Assembly: GCA_035048815.1 (NCBI GenBank)
Contig: JAUCBN010000012.1
Coordinates: forward strand, 13,877,501 to 13,941,500
Direction of reading: 5' to 3'
Length of the DNA stretch: 64,000 nucleotides
Origin: Abelmoschus esculentus
Lineage: Eukaryota; Streptophyta; Magnoliopsida; Malvales; Malvaceae
Below the pieces are notes generated by a model. That model was not told where the DNA came from and did no database searches. It saw only the letters and a list, made by a program, of their open reading frames with translations. Numbering within the stretch: the first letter of the stretch is position 1; every line of letters starts with the position of its first letter. Made by a program: the position numbers and the translations under genes. Shown here piece by piece: positions 24,676 to 38,377 of the stretch.

Positions 24676-27600
24676 GGTGTGCAACACGAGGACTTCCCAG
24701 GAGGTCACCCATCCTAGTACTACTCTCGCCCAAGCACACTTAACTGCAGAGTTCTGATGGGATCCGGTGCATTAGTGCTGGTATGATCGCACCCGTTAAG
24801 GAATGCGCGCTGAACGTACTAATAGGATCAACGGCGCGCGATTATGACTTGCGAGACTCTTTTAACATAAAAGCACGAGGGGGACGTACCGACAATCCGA
24901 ACAAAAAATTAACTAAAAACATTAAAAAAATAGAGGGATAAAACCGAGTCGAAAAAGGGGTGCAACACGAGGATTTCCCAGGAGGTCACCCATCCTAGTA
25001 CTACTCTCGCCCAAACACACTTAACTGCGAAGTTCTGATGGGATCCGGTGCATTAGTGCTGGTATGATCGCACCCGTTAAGGAATGCGCGCTGAACGTAC
25101 TAATAGGATCAACGGCGCGCGATTATGACTTGCGAGACTCTTTTAACATAAAAGCACGAAGGGCGACGTACCGACAATCCGAACCAAAAATTAACTAAAA
25201 ACATTAAAAAAAAATAGAGTGATAAAACCGAGTCGAAAAAGGGTGCAACACGAGGACTTCCCAGGAGGTCAACCATCCTAGTACTACTCTCGCCCAAGCA
25301 CGCTTAACTACGGAGTTCTGATGGGATCCGGTGCATTAGTGCTGGTATGATCGCACCCGTTAAGGAATGCGCGCTGAACGTACTAATAGGATCAACGGCG
25401 CGCGATTATGACTTGCGAGACTCTTTTAACATAAAAGCACGAGGGGGGACGTACCGACAATCCGAACCAAAAATTAACTAAAAACATTAAAAAAAATAGA
25501 GGGATAAAACCGAGTCGAAAAAGGGGTGCGACACGAGGACTTCCCAGGAGGTCAACATCCTAGTACTACTCTCGCCCAAGCACGCTTAACTGCGGAGTTC
25601 TGATGGGATCCGGTGCATTAGTGCTGGTATGATCGCACCCGTCAAGGAATGCGCGCTGAACGTACTAATAGGATCAACGGCGCGCGATTATGACTTGCGA
25701 GACTCTTTTAACATAAAAGCACGAGGGGGGACGTACCGACAATCCGAACCAAAAATTAACTAAAAACATTAAAAAAAAATAGAGGGATAAAACCGAGTCG
25801 AAAAAGGGGTGCAACACGAGGACTTCCCAGGAGGTCAACATCCTAGTACTACTCTCGCCCAAGCACGCTTAACTGCGGAGTTCTGATGGGATCCGGTGCA
25901 TTAGTGCTGGTATGATCGCACCCGTCAAGGAATGCGCGCTGAACGTACTAATAGGATCAACGACGCGCGATTATGACTTGCGAGACTCTTTTAACATAAA
26001 AGCACGAGGGGGGACGTACCGACAATCCGAACCAAAAATTAACTAAAAACATTAAAAAAAAATAGAGGGATAAAACCGAGTCGAAAAAGGGGTGCAACAC
26101 GAGGACTTCCCAGGAGGTCACCCATCCTAGTACTACTCTCGCCCAAGCACGCTTAACTGCGAAGTTCTGATGGGATCCGGTGCATTAGTGCTGGTATGAT
26201 CGCACCCGTTAAGGAATGCGCGCTGAACGTACTAATAGGATCAACGGCGCGCGATTATGACTTGCGAGACTCTTTTAACATAAAAGCACGAGGGGCGACG
26301 TACCGACAATCCGAACCAAAAATTAACTAAAAACATTAAAAAAAAATAGAGTGATAAAACCGACTCGAAAAAGGGTGCAACACGAGGACTTCCCAGGAGG
26401 TCACCCATCCTAGTACTACTCTCGCCCAAGCACGCTTAACTACGGAGTTCTGATGGGATCCGGTGGATTAGTGCTGGTATGATTGCACCCGTTAAGGAAT
26501 GCGCGCTGAACGTACTAATAGGATCAACGGCGCGCGATTATGATTTGGGAGACTCTTTTAATATAAAAGCACGAGGGGGGACGTACCGACAATCCGAACC
26601 AAAAATTAACTAAAAACATTAAAAAAAATAGAGGGATAAAACCGAGTCGAAAAAGGGGTGCAACACGAGGACTTCCCAGGAGGTCAACATCCTAGTACTA
26701 CTCTCGCCCAAGCATGCTTAACTGCGGAGTTCTGATGGGATCCGGTGCATTAGTGCTGGTATGATCGCAACCATTAAGGAATGCGCGCTTAACGTACTAA
26801 TAGGATCAACGGCGCGCGATTATGACTTGCGAGACTCTTTTAACATAAAAGCACGAGGGGGGACGTACCGACAATCCGAACCAAAAATTAACTAAAAACA
26901 TTAAAAAATAATAGAGGGATAAAACCGAGTCGAAAAAGGGGTGCAACACGAGGACTTCCCAGGAGGTCACCCATCCAAGTACTACTCTCGCCCAAGCAAG
27001 CTTAACTGCGGTGTTCTGATGGGATGCGGTGCATTAGTGCTGGAATGATCGCACCCGTCAAGGAATGCACGCTGAACGTACTAATAGGATCAACGGCGCG
27101 CGATTATGACTTGCGAGACTCTTTTAACATAAAAGCACGAGGGGGACGTACCGACAATCCGAACCAAAAATTAACTAAAAACATTAAAAAAAAATAGAGG
27201 GATAAAACCGAGTCGAAAAAGGGGTGCAACACGACGACTTCCCAAAAGGTCACCCATCCTAGTACTACTCTCGCCCAAGCACGCTTAACTGCGCAGTTCT
27301 GATGGGATCCGGTGCATTAGAGCTGGTATGATCGCACCCATCAAGGAATGCGCGCTGAACGTACTAATAGGATCAACGGCGCGCGATTATGACTTGCGAG
27401 ACTCTTTTAACATAAAAGCACGAGGGGGGACGTACCGACAATCCGAACCAAAAATTAACTAAAAACATTAAAAAAAAATAGAGGGATAAAACCGAGTCGA
27501 AAAAGGGGTGCAACACGACGACTTCCCAAAAGGTCACCCATCCTAGTACTACTCTCGCCCAAGCATGCTTAACTGCGGAGTTCTGATGGGATCCGGTGCA

Positions 27601-29037
27601 TTAGAGCTGGTATGATCGCACCCATCAAGGAATGCGCGCTGAACGTACTAATAGGATCAACGGCGCGCGATTATGACTTGCGAGACTCTTTTAACATAAA
27701 AGCACGAGGGGGGACGTACCGACAATCCGAACCAAAAATTAACTAAAAACATTAAAAAAATTAGAGGCATAAAACCGAGTCGAAAAAGGGGTGCAACACG
27801 ACGACTTTCCAAAAGGTCACCCATCCTAGTACTACTCTCGCCCAAGCACGCTTAACTGCGGAGTTCTGATGGGATCCGGTGCATTAGAGCTGGTATGATC
27901 GCACCCGTCAAGGAATGCGCGCTGAACGTACTAATAGGATCAACGGCGCGCGATTATGACTTGCGAGACTCTCTTAACATAAAAGCACGAGGGGGGACGT
28001 ACCGACAATCCGAACCAAAAATTAACTAAAAACATTAAAAAAAAATAGAGGCATAAAACCGAGTCGAAAAAAGGGTGCAACACGAGGACTTCCCAGGAGG
28101 TCACCCATCCTAGTACTACTCTCGCCCAAGCACGCTTCACTGCGGAGTTCTGATGGGATCCGGTGCATTAGTGCTGGTATGATCGCACCCGTTAAGGAAT
28201 GCGCGCTGAACGTACTAATAGGATCAACGGCGCGCGATTATGACTTGCGAGACTCTTTTAACATAAAAGAACGAGGGGGACGTACCGACAATCCGAACCA
28301 AAAATTAACTAAAAACATTAAAAAAAATAGAGGGATAAAACCGAGTGAAAAAGGGGTGCAACACGAGGACTTCCCAGGAGGTCACCCATCCTAGTACTAT
28401 TCTCGCCCAAGCATGCTTAACTGCGGAGTTCTGATGGGATCCAGTGCATTAGTGCTGGTATGATCGCACCCGTCAAGGAATGCGCGCTGAACGTACTAAT
28501 AGGATCAACGACGCGCGATTATGACTTGCGAGACTCTTTTAACATAAAAGCACGAGGGGGGACGTACCGACAATCCGAACCAAAAATTAACTAAAAACAT
28601 TAAAAAAAATAGAGGGATAATACCGAGTCGAAAAAGGGGTGCAACACGAGGACTTCCCAAGAGGTCACCCATTCTAGTACTACTCTCGCACAAGCACGCT
28701 TAACTGCGGAGTTCTGATGGTATCCGGTGCATTAGTGCTAGTATGATCGCACCCGTCAAGGAATGCGCGCTGAACGTACTAATAGGATCAACGGCGCGCG
28801 ATTATGACTTGCGAGACTCTTTTAACATAAAAGCACGAGGGGGGACGTACCGACAATCCGAACCAAAAATTAACTAAAAACATTAAAAAAAATAGAGGGA
28901 TAAAACCGAGTCGAAAAAGGGGTGCAACACGACGACTTCCCAAAAGGTCACCCATCCTAGTACTACTCTCGCCCAAGCACGCTTTACTGCGGAGTTCTGA
29001 TGGGATCCGGTGCATTAGAGCTGGTATGATCGCACCC
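24676..29037 (-). rRNA. 5S rRNA genes, units 88-103, first copy of 16-unit block
   Basis: Sixteen genes. Left coordinates: 24676, 24957, 25241, 25523, 25806, 26089, 26373, 26655, 26938, 27221, 27505, 27788, 28072, 28353, 28636, 28919. Genes 25523, 25806 and 26655 have the box C deletion. Genes 27221, 27505, 27788 and 28919 carry linked changes (cgacgac, an aaaagg change next to box C, and gagctgg near the RNA 5' end) and are probably non-functional. Gene 28353 lost one base of its 3' flank (gagtgaaaaa). Confidence 0.94.
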
Positions 29038-29202
29038 GTCAAGGAATGCGCGCTGAACGTACTAATAGGATCAACGGCGCGCGATTATGACTTGCGAGAC
29101 TCTTTTACCATAAAAGCACGAGGGGGGACGTACCGACAATCCGAACCAAAAATTAACTAAAAACATTAAAAAAAAATAGAGGGATAAAACCGAGTCGAAA
29201 AA

Positions 29203-32200
29203 GGTGTGCAACACGAGGACTTCCCAGGAGGTCACCCATCCTAGTACTACTCTCGCCCAAGCACACTTAACTGCAGAGTTCTGATGGGATCCGGTGCATT
29301 AGTGCTGGTATGATCGCACCCGTTAAGGAATGCGCGCTGAACGTACTAATAGGATCAACGGCGCGCGATTATGACTTGCGAGACTCTTTTAACATAAAAG
29401 CACGAGGGGGACGTACCGACAATCCGAACCAAAAATTAACTAAAAACATTAAAAAAATAGAGGGATAAAACCGAGTCGAAAAAGGGGTGCAACACGAGGA
29501 TTTCCCAGGAGGTCACCCATCCTAGTACTACTCTCGCCCAAACACGCTTAACTGCGAAGTTCTGATGGGATCCGGTGCATTAGTGCTGGTATGATCGCAC
29601 CCGTTAAGGAATGCGCGCTGAACGTACTAATAGGATCAACGGCGCGCGATTATGACTTGCGAGACTCTTTTAACATAAAAGCACGAAGGGCGACGTACCG
29701 ACAATCCGAACCAAAAATTAACTAAAAACATTAAAAAAAAATAGAGTGATAAAACCGAGTCGAAAAAGGGTGCAACACGAGGACTTCCCAGGAGGTCAAC
29801 CATCCTAGTACTACTCTCGCCCAAGCACGCTTAACTACGGAGTTCTGATGGGATCCGGTGCATTAGTGCTGGTATGATCGCACCCGTTAAGGAATGCGCG
29901 CTGAACGTACTAATAGGATCAACGGCGCGCGATTATGACTTGCGAGACTCTTTTAACATAAAAGCACGAGGGGGGACGTACCGACAATCCGAACCAAAAA
30001 TTAACTAAAAACATTAAAAAAAATAGAGGGATAAAACCGAGTCGAAAAAGGGGTGCGACACGAGGACTTCCCAGGAGGTCAACATCCTAGTACTACTCTC
30101 GCCCAAGCACGCTTAACTGCGGAGTTCTGATGGGATCCGGTGCATTAGTGCTGGTATGATCGCACCCGTCAAGGAATGCGCGCTGAACGTACTAATAGGA
30201 TCAACGGCGCGCGATTATGACTTGCGAGACTCTTTTAACATAAAAGCACGAGGGGGGACGTACCGACAATCCGAACCAAAAATTAACTAAAAACATTAAA
30301 AAAAAATAGAGGGATAAAACCGAGTCGAAAAAGGGGTGCAACACGAGGACTTCCCAGGAGGTCAACATCCTAGTACTACTCTCGCCCAAGCACGCTTAAC
30401 TGCGGAGTTCTGATGGGATCCGGTGCATTAGTGCTGGTATGATCGCACCCGTCAAGGAATGCGCGCTGAACGTACTAATAGGATCAACGACGCGCGATTA
30501 TGACTTGCGAGACTCTTTTAACATAAAAGCACGAGGGGGGACGTACCGACAATCCGAACCAAAAATTAACTAAAAACATTAAAAAAAAATAGAGGGATAA
30601 AACCGAGTCGAAAAAGGGGTGCAACACGAGGACTTCCCAGGAGGTCACCCATCCTAGTACTACTCTCGCCCAAGCACGCTTAACTGCGAAGTTCTGATGG
30701 GATCCGGTGCATTAGTGCTGGTATGATCGCACCCGTTAAGGAATGCGCGCTGAACGTACTAATAGGATCAACGGCGCGCGATTATGACTTGCGAGACTCT
30801 TTTAACATAAAAGCACGAGGGGCGACGTACCGACAATCCGAACCAAAAATTAACTAAAAACATTAAAAAAAAATAGAGTGATAAAACCGAGTCGAAAAAG
30901 GGTGCAACACGAGGACTTCCCAGGAGGTCACCCATCCTAGTACTACTCTCGCCCAAGCACGCTTAACTACGGAGTTCTGATGGGATCCGGTGGATTAGTG
31001 CTGGTATGATTGCACCCGTTAAGAAATGCGCGCTGAACGTACTAATAGGATCAACGGCGCGCGATTATGACTTGGGAGACTCTTTTAATATAAAAGCACG
31101 AGGGGGGACGTACCGACAATCCGAACCAAAAATTAACTAAAAACATTAAAAAAAATAGAGGGATAAAACCGAGTCGAAAAAGGGGTGCAACACGAGGACT
31201 TCCCAGGAGGTCAACATCCTAGTACTACTCTCGCCCAAGCATGCTTAACTGCGGAGTTCTGATGGGATCCGGTGCATTAGTGCTGGTATGATCGCAACCA
31301 TTAAGGAATGCGCGCTTAACGTACTAATAGGATCAACGGCGCGCGATTATGACTTGCGAGACTCTTTTAACATAAAAGCACGAGGGGGGACGTACCGACA
31401 ATCCGAACCAAAAATTAACTAAAAACATTAAAAAATAATAGAGGGATAAAACCGAGTCGAAAAAGGGGTGCAACACGAGGACTTCCCAGGAGGTCACCCA
31501 TCCAAGTACTACTCTCGCCCAAGCAAGCTTAACTGCGGTGTTCTGATGGGATGCGGTGCATTAGTGCTGGTATGATCGCACCCGTCAAGGAATGCACGCT
31601 GAACGTACTAATAGGATCAACGGCGCGCGATTATGACTTGCGAGACTCTTTTAACATAAAAGCACGAGGGGGACGTACCGACAATCCGAACCAAAAATTA
31701 ACTAAAAACATTAAAAAAAAATAGAGGGATAAAACCGAGTCGAAAAAGGGGTGCAACACGACGACTTCCCAAAAGGTCACCCATCCTAGTACTACTCTCG
31801 CCCAAGCACGCTTAACTACGCAGTTCTGATGGGATCCGGTGCATTAGAGCTGGTATGATCGCACCCATCAAGGAATGCGCGCTGAACGTACTAATAGGAT
31901 CAACGGCGCGCGATTATGACTTGCGAGACTCTTTTAACATAAAAGCACGAGGGGGGACGTACCGACAATCCGAACCAAAAATTAACTAAAAACATTAAAA
32001 AAAAATAGAGGGATAAAACCGAGTCGAAAAATGGGTGCAACACGACGACTTCCCAAAAGGTCACCCATCCTAGTACTACTCTCGCCCAAGCATGCTTAAC
32101 TGCGGAGTTCTGATGGGATCCGGTGCATTAGAGCTGGTATGATCGCACCCATCAAGGAATGCGCGCTGAACGTACTAATAGGATCAACGGCGCGCGATTA

Positions 32201-33564
32201 TGACTTGCGAGACTCTTTTAACATAAAAGCACGAGGGGGGACGTACCGACAATCCGAACCAAAAATTAACTAAAAACATTAAAAAAATTAGAGGCATAAA
32301 ACCGAGTCGAAAAAGGGGTGCAACACGACGACTTTCCAAAAGGTCACCCATCCTAGTACTACTCTCGCCCAAGCACGCTTAACTGCGGAGTTCTGATGGG
32401 ATCCGGTGCATTAGAGCTGGTATGATCGCACCCGTCAAGGAATGCGCGCTGAACGTACTAATAGGATCAACGGCGCGCGATTATGACTTGCGAGACTCTC
32501 TTAACATAAAAGCACGAGGGGGGACGTACCGACAATCCGAACCAAAAATTAACTAAAAACATTAAAAAAAAATAGAGGCATAAAACCGAGTCGAAAAAGG
32601 GGTGCAACACGAGGACTTCCCAGGAGGTCACCCATCCTAGTACTACTCTCGCCCAAGCACGCTTCACTGCGGAGTTCTGATGGGATCCGGTGCATTAGTG
32701 CTGGTATGATCGCACCCGTTAAGGAATGCGCGCTGAACGTACTAATAGGATCAACGGCGCGCGATTATGACTTGCGAGACTCTTTTAACATAAAAGAACG
32801 AGGGGGACGTACCGACAATCCGAACCAAAAATTAACTAAAAACATTAAAAAAAATAGAGGGATAAAACCGAGTGAAAAAGGGGTGCAACACGAGGACTTC
32901 CCAGGAGGTCACCCATCCTAGTACTATTCTCGCCCAAGCATGCTTAACTGCGGAGTTCTGATGGGATCCAGTGCATTAGTGCTGGTATGATCGCACCCGT
33001 CAAGGAATGCGCGCTGAACGTACTAATAGGATCAACGACGCGCGATTATGACTTGCGAGACTCTTTTAACATAAAAGCACGAGGGGGGACGTACCGACAA
33101 TCCGAACCAAAAATTAACTAAAAACATTAAAAAAAATAGAGGGATAATACCGAGTCGAAAAAGGGGTGCAACACGAGGACTTCCCAGGAGGTCACCCATT
33201 CTAGTACTACTCTCGCACAAGCACGCTTAACTGCGGAGTTCTGATGGTATCCGGTGCATTAGTGCTAGTATGATCGCACCCGTCAAGGAATGCGCGCTGA
33301 ACGTACTAATAGGATCAACGGCGCGCGATTATGACTTGCGAGACTCTTTTAACATAAAAGCACGAGGGGGGACGTACCGACAATCCGAACCAAAAATTAA
33401 CTAAAAACATTAAAAAAAATAGAGGGATAAAACCGAGTCGAAAAAGGGGTGCAACACGACGACTTCCCAAAAGGTCACCCATCCTAGTACTACTCTCGCC
33501 CAAGCACGCTTTACTGCGGAGTTCTGATGGGATCCGGTGCATTAGAGCTGGTATGATCGCACCC
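29203..33564 (-). rRNA. 5S rRNA genes, units 104-119, second copy of 16-unit block
   Basis: Sixteen genes, each the counterpart of one in the preceding block at exactly +4,527 bp. Left coordinates: 29203, 29484, 29768, 30050, 30333, 30616, 30900, 31182, 31465, 31748, 32032, 32315, 32599, 32880, 33163, 33446. Box C deletion genes are 30050, 30333 and 31182. Small differences from copy 1 include tgggtgc at 32032, where copy 1 has ggggtgc, and an aaaggac to aaagaac-type change at some sites. Shared private variants far outnumber the differences. Confidence 0.94.
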
Positions 33565-33728
33565 GTCAAGGAATGCGCGCTGAACGTACTAATAGGATCA
33601 ACGGCGCGCGATTATGACTTGCGAGACTCTTTTAGCATAAAAGCACGAGGGGGGACGTACCGACAATCCGAACCAAAAATTAACTAAAAACATTAAAAAA
33701 AATAGAGGCATAAAACCGAGTCGAAAAA

Positions 33729-36700
33729 GGTGTGCAACACGAGGACTTCCCAGGAGGTCACCCATCCTAGTACTACTCTCGCCCAAGCACACTTAACTGC
33801 AGAGTTCTGATGGGATCCGGTGCATTAATGCTGGTATGATCGCACCCGTTAAGGAATGCGCGCTGAACGTACTAATAGGATCAACGGCGCGCGATTATGA
33901 CTTGCGAGACTCTTTTAACATAAAAGCACGAGGGGGACGTACCGACAATCCGAACCAAAAATTAACTAAAAACATTAAAAAAAATAGAGGGATAAAACCG
34001 AGTCGAAAAAGGGGTGCAACACGAGAACTTCCCAGGAGGTCACCCATCTGAGTACTACTCCCGCCCAAGCACGCTTAACAGCGGAGTTCTGATGGGACCC
34101 GGTGCATTAGAGCTGGTATAATCGCACCCGTCAAGGAATGCGCGCTGAACGTACTAATAGGATCAACGGCGCGCGATTATGACTTGCGAGACTCTTTTAA
34201 CATAAAAGCACGAGGGTGGACGTACCGACAATCCGAACCAAAAATTAACTAAAAACATTAAAAAAAAATAGAGGGATAAAACCGAGTCGAAAAAGGGGTG
34301 CAACACGAGGACTTCCCAGGAGGTCAACATCCTAGTACTACTCTCGCCCAAGCACGCTTAACTGCGAAGTTCTGATGGGATCCGGTGCATTAGTGCTGGT
34401 ATGATCGCACCCGTTAAGGAATGCGCGCTGAACGTACTAATAGGATCAACGGCGCGCGATTATGACTTGCGAGACTCTTTTAACATAAAAGCACGAGGGG
34501 CGACGTACCGACAATCCGAACCAAAAATTAACTAAAAACATTAAAAAAAATAGAGTGATAAAACCGAGTCGAAAAAGGGTGCAACACGAGGACTTCCCAG
34601 GAGGTCACCCATCCTAGTACTACTCTCGCCCAAGCACGCTTAACTACGGAGTTCTGATGGGATCCGGTGGATTAGTGCTGGTATGATCGCACCCGTTAAG
34701 GAATGCGCGCTGAACGTACTAATAGGATCAACGGCGCGCGATTATGACTTGCGAGACTCTTTTAACATAAAAGCACGAGGGGGGACGTACCGACAATCCG
34801 AACCAAAAATTAACTAAAAACATTAAAAAAAATAGAGGGATAAAACCGAGTCGAAAAAGGGGTGCAACACGAGGACTTCCCAGGAGGTCAACATCCTAGT
34901 ACTACTCTCGCCCAAGCACGCTTAACTGCGGAGTTCTGATGGGATCCGGTGCATTAGTGCTGGTATGATCGCACCCGTCAAGGAATGCGCGCTGAACGTA
35001 CTAATAGGATCAACGGCGCGCGATTATGACTTGCGAGACTCTTTTAACATAAAAGCACGAGGGGGGACGTACCGACAATCCGAACCAAAAATTAACTAAA
35101 AACATTAAAAAAAAATAGAGGGATAAAACCGAGTCGAAAAAGGGGTGCAACACGAGGACTTCCCAGGAGGTCACCCATCCTAGTACTACTCTCGCCCAAG
35201 CACGCTTAACTACGAAGTTCTGATGGGATCCGGTGCATTAGTGCTGGTATGATCGCACCCGTTAAGGAATGCGCGCTGAACGTACTAATAGGATCAACGG
35301 CGCGCGATTATGACTTGTGAGACTCTTTTAACATAAAAGCACGAGGGGCGACGTACCGACAATCCGAACCAAAAATTAACTAAAAACATTAAAAAAAAAT
35401 AGAGTGATAAAACCGAGTCGAAAAAGGGTGCAACACGAGGACTTCCCAGGAGGTCACCCATCCTAGTACTACTCTCGCCCAAGCACGCTTAACTACGAAG
35501 TTCTGATGGGATCCGGTGGATTAGCGCTGGTATGATCGCACCCGTTAAGGAATGCGCGCTGAACGTACTAATAGGATCAACGGCGCGCGATTATGACTTG
35601 CGAGACTCTTTTAACATAAAAGCACGAGGGGGGACGTACCGACAATCCGAACCAAAAATTAACTAAAAACATTAAAAAAAAATAGAGGGATAAAACCGAG
35701 TCGAAAAAGGGGTGCAACACGAGGACTTCCCAGGAGGTCAACATCCTAGTACTACTCTCGCCCAAGCATGCTTAACTGCGGAGTTCTGATGGGATCCGGT
35801 GCATTAGTGCTGGTATGATCGCAACCATTAAGGAATGCGCGCTTAACGTACTAATAGGATCAACGGCGCGCGATTATGACTTGCGAGACTCTTTTAACAT
35901 AAAAGCACGAGGGGGGACGTACCGACAATCCGAACCAAAAATTAACTAAAAACATTAAAAAATAATAGAGGGATAAAACCGAGTCGAAAAAGGGGTGCAA
36001 CACGAGGACTTCCCAGGAGGTCACCCATCCAAGTACTACTCTCGCCCAAGCAAGCTTAACTGCGGTGTTCTGATGGGATGCGGTGCATTAGTGCTGGTAT
36101 GATCGCACCCGTCAAGGAATGCACGCTGAACGTACTAATAGGATCAACGGCGCGCGATTATGACTTGCGAGACTCTCTTAACATAAAAGCACGAGGGGGG
36201 ACGTACCGACAATCCGAACCAAAAATTAACTAAAAACATTAAAAAAAAATAGAGGCATAAAACCGAGTCGAAAAAGGGGTGCAACACGAGGACTTCCCAG
36301 GAGGTCACCCATCCTAGTACTACTCTCGCCCAAGCACGCTTCACTGCGGAGTTCTGATGGGATCCGGTGCATTAGTGCTGGTATGATCGCACCCGTTAAG
36401 GAATGCGCGCTGAACGTACTAATAGGATCAACGGCGCGCGATTATGACTTGCGAGACTCTTTTAACATAAAAGAACGAGGGGGACGTACCGACAATCCGA
36501 ACCAAAAATTAACTAAAAACATTAAAAAAAAATAGAGGGATAAAACCGAGTCGAAAAAGGGGTGCAACACGAGGACTTCCCAGGAGGTCACCCATCCTAG
36601 TACTATTCTCGCCCAAGAATGCTTAACTGCGGAGTTCTGATGGGATCCAGTGCATTAGTGCTGGTATGATCGCACCCGTCAAGGAATGCGCGCTGAACGT

Positions 36701-38377
36701 ACTAATAGGATCAACGACGCGCGATTATGACTTGCGAGACTCTTTTAACATAAAAGCACGAGGGGGGACGTACCGACAATCCGAACCAAAAATTAACTAA
36801 AAACATTAAAAAAAATAGAGGGATAATACCGAGTCGAAAAAGGGGTGCAACACGAGGACTTCCCAGAAGGTCACCCATCCTAGTACTACCCTCGCACAAG
36901 CACGCTTAACTGCGGAGTTCTGATGGGATCCGGTGCATTAGTGCTAGTATGATCGCACCCGTCAAGGAATGCGCGCTGAACGTACTAATAGGATCAACGG
37001 CGCGCGATTATGACTTGCGAGACTCTTTTAACATAAAAGCACGAGGGGGGACGTACCGACAATCCGAACCAAAAATTAACTAAAAACATTAAAAAAAAAT
37101 AGAGGGATAAAACCGAGTCGAAAAAGGGGTGCAACACGACGACTTCCCAAAAGGTCACCCATCCTAGTACTACTCTCGTCCAAGCACGCTTTACTGCGGA
37201 GTTCTGATGGGATCCGGTGCATTAGAGCTGGTATGATCGCACCCGTCAAGGAATGCGCGCTGAACGTACTAATAGGATCAACGGCGCGCGATTATGACTT
37301 GCGAGACTCTTTTAACATAAAAGCACGAGGGGGGACGTACCGACAATCCGAACCAAAAATTAACTAAAAACATTAAAAAAATTAGAGGGATAATACCGAG
37401 TCGAAAAAGGGTGCAACACGAGGACTTCCCAGGAGGTCACCCATCCTAGTACTACTCTCGCACAAGCACGCTTAACTGCGGAGTTCTGCTGGGATCTGGT
37501 GCATTAGTGCTGGTATGATCGCACCCGTCAAGGAATGCGCGCTGAACGTACTAATAGGATCAACGACGCGCGATTATGACTTGCGAGACTCTTTTAACAT
37601 AAAAGCACGAGGGGGGACGTATCGACAATCCGAACCAAAAATTAACTAAAAACATTAAAAAAAAATAGAGGGATAAAACCGAGTCGAAAAAAGGGTGCAA
37701 CACGAGGACATCCCAGGAGGTCACACATCCTAGTACTACTCTCGCCCAAGCACGCTTAACTGCGGAGTTCTGATGGGATCCGGTGCACTAGTGCTGGTAT
37801 GATCGCACCCGTCAAGGAATGCGCGCTGAACGTACTAATAGGATCAACGGCGCGCGATTATGACTTGCGAGACTCTTTTAACATAAAAGCACGAGGGGGG
37901 ACGTACCGACAATCCGAACCAAAAATTAACTAAAAACATTAAAAAAAAATAGAGGGATAAAACCGAGTCGAAAAAGGGGTGCAACAAGAGAACTTCCCAG
38001 GAGGTCACCCATCCTAGTACTACTCTCGCCCAAGCACGCTTAACTGCGGAGTTCTGATGGGATCCGATGCATTAGTGCTGGTATGATCGCACCCATCAAG
38101 GAATGCGCGCTGAACGTACTAATAGGATCAACGGCGCGCGATTATGACTTGCGAGACTCTTTTAACATAAAAGCACGAGGGGGGACGTACCGACAATCCG
38201 AACCAAAAATTAACTAAAAACATTAAAAAAAAATAGAGGGATAAAACCGAGTCGAAAAAGGGGTGCAACACGAGGACTTCCCAGGAGGTCACCCATCCTA
38301 GTTCTACTCTCGCCCAAGCACGCTTAACTGCGGAGTTCTGATGGGATCGGTGCATTAGTGCTAGTATAATCGCACCC
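33729..38377 (-). rRNA. 5S rRNA genes, units 120-136
   Basis: Seventeen genes. Left coordinates: 33729, 34011, 34295, 34577, 34859, 35142, 35426, 35709, 35992, 36276, 36559, 36842, 37126, 37409, 37692, 37976, 38260. Box C deletion genes are 34295, 34859 and 35709. Units 124-128 match units 108-112 at 4,526-4,527 bp. Units 129-132 then match units 116-119 at about 3,677-3,680 bp, so three units are missing from this partial third copy. Gene 38260 has lost one C (gggatcggtgc) and is 118 nt. Confidence 0.93.

Larger units (their letters stand above)
24511..33564 (-). repeat. 16-unit higher-order repeat, 4,527 bp, two full copies
   Basis: Units 88-103 (24511-29037) and 104-119 (29038-33564) match unit by unit with a constant offset of 4,527 bp at all sixteen genes. 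Even spacer indels such as gagtgaaaaa and gataatacc are shared. A partial third copy follows (units 120 and 124-132, with three units missing), and a fourth fragment lies at 44491-46593. Exact crossover edges cannot be placed because flanking units are similar. Confidence 0.93.
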
